The notes under the pieces were generated by a model that was not told the DNA's origin, made no database searches, and saw nothing but the letters and a program-made list of their open reading frames with translations. The translations under genes were made by a program, and so were the position numbers. Of a stretch of 34,448 nt of DNA, positions 1 through 6,913 are shown in pieces (position 1 is the first letter of the stretch; every line of letters starts with the position of its first letter). The DNA comes from Streptomyces sp. TRM68367 (lineage in GTDB: Bacteria; Actinomycetota; Actinomycetes; Streptomycetales; Streptomycetaceae): the NCBI RefSeq assembly GCF_014495685.1, contig NZ_JACTVI010000087.1:1-34448 (forward strand), written 5' to 3'.

Positions 1-1
1 G

Positions 2-330
2 CGCCGCGACCCGGACCGGGAGCGGGAATGGGTGATGCTGGTCGACGGCGCCCGCCATCAGCTGGACCTGATCCATGATCAGTGCGACACGCGCGGGCTG
101 GAGGTACGCCTGCTGATCGACTTCGTTCACGTGCTGGAGTACGCGTGGGGCGCGGCCTGGTGCTTCTTCGCCAAGACCGACCCCGCCGCCGAGAGCTGGG
201 TCGGCGAGAGGGCCCTGGAGATCCTCCAGGGCCGGGCCGAGCAGGTCGCCGACACCCTCGAAGCGCACGCGGACGCGGCGGAACTGGACGGCCAGCGGCG
301 CTTGGGGGTGGACCCAGCGCGACCCAGGGC
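2..330 (+). pseudogene. ISKra4-family transposase fragment (5' end outside window)
   Basis: The frame is open from the left edge, before the first ATG at 32, and reads ...WVMLVDGARHQL, LLIDFVHVLEYAWGAAWCFF, KTDPAAESWV and ALEILQGRAEQVA. From memory of the family, these match the catalytic part of ISKra4-type DDE transposases, which have a D-G-x-R-H-Q strand, an IDF-x-HV-x-EY block and the W-C-F...DPAAE helix. The similarity stops near 310-330. The usual following block (about GWPIATGVIEGACRHLVKDR) cannot be found in any frame, so the 3' part is lost. The frame stays open to 592 but that tail looks unrelated. It is a dead remnant at the edge of a mobile-DNA patch. Confidence 0.7.
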
Positions 331-429
331 CGACCGGATGCTCGCCGTGATGGTCGACCACCTGGTGGCGGACCTGCCTGGTCAAGCGGCACGGGCAGCT
401 GCGCACCACCTCACTCATGTGCTTGCCGC

Positions 430-690
430 TGTAGGGAAGTTGAACCGGCGGAAAGGGTCGCCGAGACACTGCGCGCCGCGCTGGAGGAAGTCGCGGCAGC
501 GGATGACGTGTGGCTGGGGCCGCAGGACACCGCGGGGTGGCCGCAACGGTACGTGCGCCGCCCGGCCCGCCAGGACCGGCTCCCCAGGATGAGGCCGGAG
601 CTGGGCGTATATGTGTTGCAGGCTGGCGTGGGGACGGCATGGGGGTTGCTCCGCTCGGTCCACCAAGACGACGCCCCGCCCCGGTGAGCT
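430..690 (+). pseudogene. Possible second transposase remnant
   Basis: In the frame of position 82 the residues ERVAETLRAALEEVAAA, DDVWLGPQDTAGWPQRY and PELGVYVLQAG resemble the N-terminal part of some actinobacterial transposases, in which a helical segment is followed by W..RY and a G.LL block. There is no start codon of its own, no terminal repeat and no catalytic motif. The assignment is weak. It rests on recalled resemblance and on the transposase fragment immediately upstream. Confidence 0.25.
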
Positions 691-776
691 GACCCCGGCT
701 TCGTGGTGGTCTGCCCTGGGTCTGGTGGAGTCGGGTCGCTGGAGAATCGACCGTCCAGCAGCCTCCGGAGGCCGTC

Positions 777-920
777 ATGCCCCGCAGCTATCCGCCGTCT
801 TCTCTGGGGGTAACCGTGTGGCGCGAGGCGAGTGGGGACCACTTTGTGCAGCTCAGCGCCGGTGTGAGCGACCATGTCGCGTGCAACATATGTGGCGCTA
901 CTTGCGACGAAGCTCGATGA
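777..920 (+). CDS. Small ORF (47 aa); IS3 orfA-like start, probably a remnant
   Basis: An ATG at 777 has a good GGAGG five to six bases upstream and opens a 47-codon frame ending TGA at 918-920. The product begins MPRSYPP and ends with CNICGATC, a Cys-rich tail. MPR-x-YPP is the usual beginning of IS3-family OrfA proteins. A further OrfA-like piece, LVESGR, lies just upstream in another frame near 722-740. I therefore think this is a scrambled IS3 orfA remnant rather than a functional small protein, although the Cys cluster and the ribosome binding site leave the second possibility open. Confidence 0.3.
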   Translation: MPRSYPPSSLGVTVWREASGDHFVQLSAGVSDHVACNICGATCDEAR

Positions 921-1070
921 GAGGAGTCGTAAGCCTCGTTCCGCGAACTCCTATTCCCCCGCCGCAGTAGGGCCTGCCCCACACTGTTTTAGGGGGCTCG
1001 TCGGAGTGCCTGGGTCCGGCCCCGCATGATCGGCTGTCCGCACGTGATTCGCGTGACGGAAGGTGGACAG

Positions 1071-1748
1071 GTGAGAGTCAGGATCGGGTACTCGGCATGG
1101 ATCGTGGGCGTGGTGCAGTTCTTCGTCATCCACTGGATTGCCGAGTCGGCTTGGGCCAGACCGTATAGCTGGGCGGGGAACAACATCAGTGATTTAGGCA
1201 ACGCTCACTGCGCTCTGCAGCCAGATCCCGAGCCGCGGTATATCTGTTCCCCCGAGCACGGCCTGATGAATGCTTCATTCGTCGCCCTGGGAGTGCTGCT
1301 CGTTGTTGGCGTCGCCCTGACCGGTGGTGTCCTGTGGCGCAGAGGACGGGCCGCTGCCATGGCCCGCCTGCTGCTCGCGTGTGCCGGCGTAGGATTCGTG
1401 CTGGCCGGGTTGGCACCTGCGGACGTCAACGAGAACCAACATGTCCTGGGCGCCCTCCTCATCATGGCAGCGGGCAACATCGGTCTCGCCATGGCAGGGT
1501 TCGCCCTGGCAGAACACATACCGACCCCCCTGCGGTGGGGCACCAGCCTGCTGGGAGTCACAGCGATCACCGCCTTCGGACTGTTCCTCTCCCGCCACTA
1601 CCTCGGTCTCGGCATGGGCGGCATGGAACGGGTCGCTGCTTTCCCTCTCCTGTTCTGGGCGCTGGCTGTCGGCGTTCGTGGCGCCATCCGTCGGGCAGGT
1701 CGTATGCAGGAGGCGACGCCGACAGAACCTCTCAGCCGCGCTGGCTGA
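1071..1748 (+). CDS. DUF998-family integral membrane protein
   Basis: The product is 225 residues with six predicted membrane helices: YSAWIVGVVQFFVIHW, ASFVALGVLLVVGVAL, LLLACAGVGFVLAGLA, LGALLIMAAGNIGLAMAG, LLGVTAITAFGLFL and AAFPLLFWALAVGV. Loop motifs fit DUF998: NNISDLGNAHC after helix 1 and the short NENQHVLGAL turn before helix 4. The function of the family is unknown. I chose GTG 1071 because AGGTGGACAG lies just before it; the in-frame ATG at 1026 and GTG at 1053 lack a ribosome binding site. It sits among transposon remnants and its last 17 bases overlap the convergent DUF6262 remnant, yet the frame looks intact. Confidence 0.75.
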   Translation: MRVRIGYSAWIVGVVQFFVIHWIAESAWARPYSWAGNNISDLGNAHCALQPDPEPRYICSPEHGLMNASFVALGVLLVVGVALTGGVLWRRGRAAAMARLLLACAGVGFVLAGLAPADVNENQHVLGALLIMAAGNIGLAMAGFALAEHIPTPLRWGTSLLGVTAITAFGLFLSRHYLGLGMGGMERVAAFPLLFWALAVGVRGAIRRAGRMQEATPTEPLSRAG

Positions 1749-2145
1749 GAGCTCTGGTCAGGTCCAGGTTGGCCTCTCGTGCGGCATCAAGGTCGGACCG
1801 ACTCTCTTCCAACTTGGCAGTCAGCTCGACGTTTTGCTGCTCAAGCCTCGTGATCTTCCGCTGGAGTTCGTCGATGTCCGCCGGGGCTCCGAGCCCGGAC
1901 TCCTGCCAGGCCTGAGCTCCGAGCGCCTGCGACAGTCGTTTCTCCAGCTGCTGAATTCGGGCGGCCAGGCGGGTGTTGCGAGCCTGGGCGTTGGCGAGGT
2001 CGGCCTGGAGTGAGGCCCGGCTCACCGGCGATCCGCCGACTGGGTCCTGGGCTGCCGGTTCGAGTTCGGCGGCGTGGACGATTTCGAGCAGGTCGCGGTG
2101 GCGGTAGAGGAAGCTGCGGTCTACTCCGGCTTGCCGGGCGTTCGC
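1732..2145 (-). pseudogene. DUF6262 / Tn554 TnpC-like protein, N-terminally degraded
   Basis: The minus-strand frame encodes a recognisable C-terminal two thirds of a DUF6262 protein. It has the helix-turn-helix-like start ARQAGVDRSFLYRHRDLL, then SRASLQADLANAQARNTRL and a long coiled coil with WQESGLGAPADIDELQRKI. DUF6262 proteins resemble TnpC of Tn554 and are usually encoded beside two tyrosine recombinases. None is present here. Upstream of about 2145 the frame is open to 2343 but no longer resembles the family, and neither alternative frame restores it, so the 5' end is lost. The coding end overlaps the end of the DUF998 gene by 17 bases. Confidence 0.7.
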
Positions 2146-2594
2146 TTCGCCGCTCCGGCGAGGCCACGAACGAGGGGTTCCGGGAAGGCCGGTTCCGCAG
2201 GCGCGTGCGCGACAACCGATCAAGGCAGCGGCAAGCTTGGAGGCCGAGCTGACGACCAGCCGCGGCACCAGCGGGAGGCGCTGCGGCGGCGCGGGCCGAC
2301 AGGCATTGTCGTAGGACAGCAAACGGCAGCCGAGCAGTTCCAAGCGATCATGCCATCACCACATGGCGACGCTCACGTCCACGCGCCTGCCGGTGTCTCA
2401 TAGCCGGCAGCCCACGGCCGATCACGACACTGCGGCTCATCAGGAACAGCGCGCTGAGAGTTGAGGACCCCGGTGCCCGTCTCGGGTCACCCCTCAAGGC
2501 GAGAGAGTGACGGAAAAGACGATGCAACCCTTCGGGTGCCTCAGGGGTCACACCAGACAGGAGCAACCAACTCCATGACCAATGAGGGGGAAAC
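2146..2594. other. Gene-free stretch before sapA
   Basis: I see no convincing gene here. The first 200 bases are probably degraded DUF6262 N-terminus. Closer to sapA there are two related blocks in opposite orientation, GGTCACCCCTCAAGGC around 2486-2501 and the complement of GCCTCAGGGGTCAC around 2538-2551, separated by about 36 bases. This could be a regulatory inverted repeat or a leader structure in front of sapA. No clear -35/-10 pair was identified. Confidence 0.4.
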
Positions 2595-3044
2595 GTGAAA
2601 TCTGCTCGTTCCGTGCTGGCTGCCGTCGCATTAGCGGTCCTCTCCGCAGGGGCTACCACCGCGCTGGCGACGCCCGCCTCCGCCGCGCCCAACACCACAC
2701 CGCAGAAAGTCTGCGGTAGCGGCTACAAGACCGTCAACTCGGCGCCCATCGGCTCACTGGGCACCGTCTACCTGACCTACAACGCCGCCAACGGCCAGAA
2801 CTGCGTGGCCACGATCCGCACCAACCCAGGCACCGCCGCGGACATGTCCGCATGGGTCTACATCCCCGACACCGACGAGGGAGACTCGGACTCCGGGCAG
2901 TTCACGTCCTACGCCGGACCGACCTACGTGTACGGCAAGGGCCACTGCGTCGACTGGGGCGGCCACATCGCCGGCATCCACGTCCAGGTATCCGGCTCCA
3001 ACTGCGCCGCCCTGAAGGAACACCGGGCCACGTTCACCCGCTGA
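2595..3044 (+). CDS. sapA: SapA-type spore-associated secreted protein
   Basis: The 149-residue product has a Sec signal peptide (basic MKSAR, hydrophobic VLAAVALAVLSAG, cleavage after ASA at about residue 30). The mature part is a single small domain with VCGSGYKTVNSAPIGSLGTVYLTYN, a central YAGPTYV and GHCVDWGGHI. Four cysteines allow two disulfides. These motifs match Streptomyces spore-associated protein A, a small protein recovered from the spore surface whose biochemical role is unknown. The start is GTG 2595 behind AGGGGGAA. No partner gene is adjacent. A strong hairpin follows at 3115. Confidence 0.8.
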   Translation: MKSARSVLAAVALAVLSAGATTALATPASAAPNTTPQKVCGSGYKTVNSAPIGSLGTVYLTYNAANGQNCVATIRTNPGTAADMSAWVYIPDTDEGDSDSGQFTSYAGPTYVYGKGHCVDWGGHIAGIHVQVSGSNCAALKEHRATFTR

Positions 3045-3114
3045 CCCGCCGCTCGGCGCGCGGTCATCGGGAGCAGCGCCCATGTCCGGCAACGCGCGGG
3101 AACATTCACCTCCG

Positions 3115-3155
3115 GCTCGCCCTGGCAGGACACCTCGAGTTCTGCCAGGGCGAGC
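3115..3155 (+). terminator. Perfect 14-bp hairpin after sapA
   Basis: GCTCGCCCTGGCAG (3115-3128) is exactly complementary to CTGCCAGGGCGAGC (3142-3155), with a 13-base loop. It lies 70 bases after the sapA stop. No T-run follows, which is common for Streptomyces terminators. It could instead be a relic of an element's end. Confidence 0.55.
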
Positions 3156-3661
3156 GCGTGTGCAGGCGCCCTGAAAGAGCATCAGGGAAGGCACGCCCTC
3201 TGATTCTGGTGTGCAGTCGGCTCTCTCGCGGCGGGCGCCGGCAACTCGGTGGGAACAGCCTCTCGTATACGTCGATGTCGGCGGTGGCCTTGGCGCCGGT
3301 GGACACCGCGGACCAGCCCGGGCGCCTGCGGGCAGCCAGCTGACTGGACAACCGGTGTGGGCCCGACCAGGACGTGGTCCACCGCATCACGCGGTTGCCT
3401 CTGATCGGGAAGCCGGTCAAGAAAGGGTTGTCGTCGACGCCGGGGTCGGCCAGGGCGGTGCGCAGGATGCCGGGGATGTAGTAGAGGCCACGGTTCTGAT
3501 GGCGACGCCGTCGTACTCCAGTCGCCCTTGGCCGCGGCCGCAGTCGGCGGTCGTGCCGATGATGATCGGCGTCCGCATCGTGTCACCCGGCCGAGTGGGG
3601 GCACTCGGGGGCAGAGACGGCTCCTTGGGGAGCTGTCGCGTCCGGACTGGAGGTGAAGGAC
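3156..3661. other. No intact gene; degenerate minus-strand coding remnant
   Basis: On the minus strand, about 3600 down to 3230, protein-like stretches occur in shifting frames: MRTPIIIGTTADCGRGQG and LEYDGVAIRT, then LYYIPGILRTALADPGVDD, NPFLTGFPIRGNRVMRWTTS and ADIDVYERLF. They read like one unrecognised gene broken by frameshifts. Near 3166-3190 on the plus strand, the codons GALKEHQG resemble the SapA C-terminus (CAALKEHRA), perhaps a decayed tandem copy. I found no promoter or RNA gene. Confidence 0.35.
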
Positions 3662-4225
3662 ATGGGGCATGGTGGAAACGTGATCGACGAGCTGGTGACC
3701 GATCACCGGGAGGTCGAGGAGATCTTCGGGCGGATCGAGGCGCTGCCGCCCAGTGACAAGAACCGGAAGGTATACGCCGACCAGGCCACTATGGAGCTCG
3801 TGCGGCACTCGGTGGCCGAGGAGGCCTATCTCTATCCGGCCGTGCGTGAGCATGTGGCGAACGGGGACGCCCTGGCCGACAAGGAGATCGACGATCACTC
3901 CAGGGCCGAGCGGCTCATGAAGGACCTGGACGGCTGCCAGGCGGACGATCCGGACTTCGACCGGCTCCTGGGCATGCTGATGAACGAGATCCGCAGCCAT
4001 GTGGCCGACGAGGAGGAAAATCTCTTCCCCAGGCTGCGGCAGGCGTGTCCGACGGACGCGCTCGATCAGCTGGGCGACAAGGTTCGCCAGGCGAAGAAGA
4101 TGGCGCCGACGCGTCCGCACCCGTCGGCTCCGAGCAAGCCTCCAGCCAACAAGCTGCTGGCACCGGGTGCCGGCCTGGTCGACCGGCTGCGGGACGCGTT
4201 CACCGGGAGGGGCAAGCAGGCCTGA
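3662..4225 (+). CDS. Hemerythrin HHE-domain protein
   Basis: The 187-residue protein is a hemerythrin-like four-helix bundle. The ligand positions of the HHE family are visible: VTDHREVEEIF, ELVRHSVAEEAYLYP, DDHSRAERLM and EIRSHVADEEENLFP. Such proteins bind a di-iron centre and are linked with oxygen or redox sensing or storage; the substrate here is unknown. About 45 C-terminal residues form a Pro/Ala-rich tail ending in a basic amphipathic segment (LVDRLRDAFTGRGK). I preferred ATG 3662 to GTG 3653 because GGAGG at 3649-3653 is eight bases before it. The gene appears to be monocistronic with a terminator at 4299. Confidence 0.82.
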   Translation: MGHGGNVIDELVTDHREVEEIFGRIEALPPSDKNRKVYADQATMELVRHSVAEEAYLYPAVREHVANGDALADKEIDDHSRAERLMKDLDGCQADDPDFDRLLGMLMNEIRSHVADEEENLFPRLRQACPTDALDQLGDKVRQAKKMAPTRPHPSAPSKPPANKLLAPGAGLVDRLRDAFTGRGKQA

Positions 4226-4298
4226 GTCCGGTTGCGGCTCCGGCAGGTCGCGTCGTCGGGTAGTTCCGGGAGTGCTGCGCGTTCCCGGTCGGCGTGAA

Positions 4299-4328
4299 GG
4301 GGGTCCGTAGTCGCTGCGACGGGCCCCC
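4299..4328 (+). terminator. Rho-independent-type terminator after the hemerythrin gene
   Basis: GGGGGTCCGT (4299-4308) pairs with ACGGGCCCCC (4319-4328) with one G-U pair and a ten-base loop, followed by TCTTCAT. It is 73 bases past the stop. Confidence 0.65.
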
Positions 4329-4580
4329 TCTTCATGCCCTGATACGGGGTGCGGCGTCGTGTTTGTCGAATTTCGACGGTAGCTGGGCGGATGGCAAGGT
4401 AAGGCTGGTGGGATTTTTGCGGTGCATGTGAGGCGCGAGTGGTCAAGTGGCGTGATCAACCACACTCGCGCCGCAACTGACGGGCGGGCATGGGCATGTG
4501 GCGGTCGTACGGTGATGCGGCACGGTGCGGCGCCCTCGACTTGCCGGCCTGTCTGTAAGCATGGTCAGCGCCGTAACCGA
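4329..4580. other. Gene-free spacer
   Basis: No open frame with family resemblance is visible. The sequence is less GC-rich than its surroundings (for example around 4350-4400) and contains stops in all frames. It may hold a decayed promoter for the MFS-like remnant that follows. Confidence 0.3.
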
Positions 4581-5190
4581 CTCGGTGGATGTTCATGGGC
4601 CTGCTGGGCGGCGCCGCAGTCGACCGGTGGCCGCGGAAGCTGACGGCCGCCGTCAGTCAGGTCATCCTCGGTCTGATCGCCTTACCACCGCCCTGCTGGT
4701 GGCGTTCGACCGGCTCGACAGCGTGCTCGCCGTCGACGGCATCATCGGTGGGGTGCTGGGTGCCCGGCTGCGCCGGCCCGCCGTCCGGATCGTCGGCACG
4801 CTGGCCGCCGCGGGCGCGCTGTTGCAGGTGGCGACCGGGCTCGCCGTCGCTGGCCGGGCTGCTGGTGCTCGTGCTGCCGATGGCCGTGGTCGAGTCCGTT
4901 TCGGACACCGCCGGGGCGGCCGTCCCCAGACCGACCCCCTGCCCCACCTGCGCGGGCGCATCCTCGGCGCCTGAGGCAGGCACCGGGTGGCGTCTCGCCG
5001 GACCTCCCGCTCTCGGCCTCCTCATGGAGCTGGCCGGGGCCCGTGGCGCCCCCGTGGCCGGGGGACGGATCATCACTGGTGCCGTCGGGGCGGGCTTCGC
5101 CTGTGGTCGCGCCAGTCCGCCGTACCGGTGTCCGCGCCGGCGAGGGAGAGTGCGGCCTCCGGTCGGGAGGCGCTGAGTACGGCGGCCTGA
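4581..5190 (+). pseudogene. MFS-like membrane transporter remnant with several frameshifts
   Basis: Hydrophobic, transporter-like segments succeed each other in different frames. FMGLLGGAAVDRWPRKLTAA is in frame 2 up to about 4680. LTTALLVAFDRLDSVLAVDG and VGTLAAAGALLQVATGLA are in frame 1 to about 4855. LLVLVLPMAVVESVSDTAG is back in frame 2. LRGRILGA (frame 1) and GWRLAGPPALGLLMELAG (frame 2) follow. The GxxxDRWPRK block resembles the loop between helices 2 and 3 of MFS exporters (GGxxADRxGRR). At least three or four indels are needed to join the pieces, and there is no clean start, so I regard it as a dead gene. Confidence 0.45.
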
Positions 5191-5238
5191 TCGGGGCTCT
5201 GCCTCGACTCTCTGCCTGCCCTGCCCACCGGGCGCGAC

Positions 5239-5769
5239 TCAGGCGATGAGTGCCTGGCCCGGTCCGAGGCAGTCAAGGAGCGCGGCGCGGTGGAGGGCGG
5301 CCACCGGTGCGACGAGGTCGGGATGGCGCAGCAGCGCCGCCGCCCGCCGGTCACCGTCGTCGGGTGCGAGCAGACGCCGGAACTCGACCGGGGTACCGAT
5401 CGTGTGATCGCCCTCGGCGAGCGCGGCCACCGCCAGGCCGGCCAGTTCCGGGTCGGTGAGGAGGCTGACCGCCCAGCTCGCCACGACCTCGTCCACCCAG
5501 GTGCGCCAGGCGGAGTCCGCCGCCTCGTCGTCCCGGGCGGCGCCGTCCGCGCCGGTGATCCAGTCGAGCCGTGCCGAGCCACCGGGGCCCGCCATCCCGA
5601 CCAGTGCGGCGTCCATGGCCGTGGGGTACCGCAGCCAGGCAGCGACCGTGACGGCCTGCCGCGCCTGCACCTCGCACAGGACGGAGGCCAGCGCACCGCC
5701 GGAGGGTGGGTAGGCGCGGGCCAGCCACTGGGCGGTGGCCGCGATGAGCAGGGAGAGATCTTTGGGCAC
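5239..5769 (-). CDS. Hypothetical protein, Ala/Leu-rich helical
   Basis: The 176-residue product is not recognised. It is soluble, largely helical, and contains SLLIAATAQWLARAYPPSGG near the N-terminus, WRTWVDEVVASWAVSLLTD in the middle and LLRHPDLVAPVAALHRAALL at the end. Codon use is typical for the genome, with few rare codons and strong third-position GC, which supports it being real. The start is probably GTG 5769; its ribosome binding site (GGACGGC) is weak and no clear alternative exists. It has no obvious link to the MFS-like remnant or the LPMO gene. Confidence 0.5.
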   Translation of the reverse strand: MPKDLSLLIAATAQWLARAYPPSGGALASVLCEVQARQAVTVAAWLRYPTAMDAALVGMAGPGGSARLDWITGADGAARDDEAADSAWRTWVDEVVASWAVSLLTDPELAGLAVAALAEGDHTIGTPVEFRRLLAPDDGDRRAAALLRHPDLVAPVAALHRAALLDCLGPGQALIA

Positions 5770-5923
5770 TGCCGGGCCGTCCGAGGTTCTTCCGGTGGAT
5801 CAGGAGCTTGCTGGAACAGGAGCTTGCGGAAACGGTAGCCCGCGGCACGGGCGGGAGGGGATGGGACGGAACCTCCTCGTGGCGTGGCTTCGGCCACACC
5901 GCGGGGCACGGCGGCTGTCTTCC

Positions 5924-5961
5924 CCTCTGTGCAGTTGTCTGGCCTCTGTGCAGCTGTCTGC
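5924..5961. repeat. Two 19-bp tandem repeats
   Basis: CCTCTGTGCAGTTGTCTGG (5924-5942) is followed directly by CCTCTGTGCAGCTGTCTGC (5943-5961), 17 of 19 bases identical; a third unit has decayed after CCTCCGTAG. It lies in the spacer between the hypothetical gene and the LPMO gene. Confidence 0.75.
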
Positions 5962-5990
5962 CCTCCGTAGCGGTTCGTCTCCGCGCGGTC

Positions 5991-6017
5991 CCGCCGGACG
6001 CCGTCCGCGTCCGGCGG
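5991..6017 (-). terminator. Terminator hairpin after the LPMO gene
   Basis: CCGCCGGACG (5991-6000) and CGTCCGGCGG (6008-6017) form a perfect ten-pair stem with a seven-base loop, extendable by one C-G and two wobble pairs. It is 12 bases beyond the LPMO stop on the minus strand. Confidence 0.7.
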
Positions 6018-6028
6018 GGTTCGGCGGG

Positions 6029-6703
6029 TCAGCGGAAGTTCACGTCACTGCACAGGAAGTACGTCTGGTCCATGTGCGAGGCCTGCCAGATCGTGTACAC
6101 AACGTGGCGGCCGGTGAGGCCCGAGGTGCTCACGGGGATCGAGTAGTTCTGGCTCGGGGCGTACTTGCCGGTGCGGGCGACCAGCTGGAGGTCGCTCCAC
6201 TTCAGGGGCTGAGTGGCCGGGTCGACGCCCTGACGGGTGACGTAGACGAGGAAGTAGTCGGCGCCGTGGCTGGCCTGGTCGTACAGCTTCACGGTGAAGT
6301 TGTCGCCGATGTCCGTCGTCTTCCAGGCGCCGACGGCGTCGAGGGAGTTGTAGCGACCGCCCTCGGTCCGGCCGCCGCTGCACAACTGGCCGTCGGGGAC
6401 GACGGCCTGGAAGTTGCCGGCGGAACCGTTGCGGTACAGGCCGTTCCAGTTCCACATGGCGTTGGGGTTGTCCTGCCAGGCCTGCCAGCACATGGGGTCC
6501 TGCTGGGCCATGTCCGGGTTCTGGAAGTCGCTCCCCCAGCGGAGCCAGCAACCGTAGTTGCGGGATGCCGGGTCGACGACGGAACCGTGGGCCACGGCGG
6601 TGCCGCTCCAGGGGAGCAGGGAGAGCAGGGCCGCGGCGAGCACGGTCAGGACGAGCGTCAGACGTGAGCGTGGAGGCCTCTTGGTGCGATCATGACAATT
6701 CAT
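6029..6703 (-). CDS. AA10 lytic polysaccharide monooxygenase, secreted
   Basis: The product is a single-domain copper monooxygenase of 224 residues. The signal peptide ends TAVA|H, which leaves catalytic His1 (residue 39) at the mature N-terminus: HGSVVDPASRNYGCWLRWG. The second copper histidine is in DQASHGADYFLVYV, and the axial aromatic is the Phe or Tyr of the QTYFLCSDVNF end. From memory the sequence closely follows S. coelicolor LPMO10B, a cellulose-active C1/C4-oxidising AA10 enzyme. Substrate preference here is inferred. No CBM is attached. The start is ATG 6703 behind GAAGGAG; the longer open frame to 6805 crosses the operator and has no ribosome binding site. A perfect CebR-type palindrome lies upstream, so induction by cello-oligosaccharides is expected. 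Confidence 0.93.
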   Translation of the reverse strand: MNCHDRTKRPPRSRLTLVLTVLAAALLSLLPWSGTAVAHGSVVDPASRNYGCWLRWGSDFQNPDMAQQDPMCWQAWQDNPNAMWNWNGLYRNGSAGNFQAVVPDGQLCSGGRTEGGRYNSLDAVGAWKTTDIGDNFTVKLYDQASHGADYFLVYVTRQGVDPATQPLKWSDLQLVARTGKYAPSQNYSIPVSTSGLTGRHVVYTIWQASHMDQTYFLCSDVNFR

Positions 6704-6738
6704 GATCTCCTTCTTTCGGATGTGGGGTTCCGGCGAAG

Positions 6739-6754
6739 ATGGGAGCGCTCCCAT
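6739..6754. promoter_or_regulatory. CebR-type operator
   Basis: ATGGGAGCGCTCCCAT is a perfect 16-bp palindrome containing TGGGAGCGCTCCCA, the known binding site of the LacI-family cellobiose/cellotriose sensor CebR in Streptomyces. It lies 36 bases before the LPMO start. No cebR or ceb transport gene is in the window, so regulation would act in trans. Confidence 0.88.
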
Positions 6755-6850
6755 CACACCAGCCTGCGCGCGATGAAACAGGGCGGCAACATTCGATTGC
6801 GCCACTTCTGCGCCACCTCGCGGCCGTGATGGCGCGTTCGATTCGTTCGA

Positions 6851-6890
6851 GACGACGGCAGGATCCCTCCCTACGGATCCTGCCGTCGTC
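6851..6890 (-). terminator. Perfect 16-bp terminator stem between DUF1996 and LPMO genes
   Basis: GACGACGGCAGGATCC (6851-6866) is exactly complementary to GGATCCTGCCGTCGTC (6875-6890), with an eight-base loop. It is 23 bases past the DUF1996 stop on the minus strand and upstream of the LPMO operator. It therefore separates the two genes into different transcripts. Confidence 0.8.
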
Positions 6891-6913
6891 GACGTGTCGC
6901 CCGGGGGCTGCTG

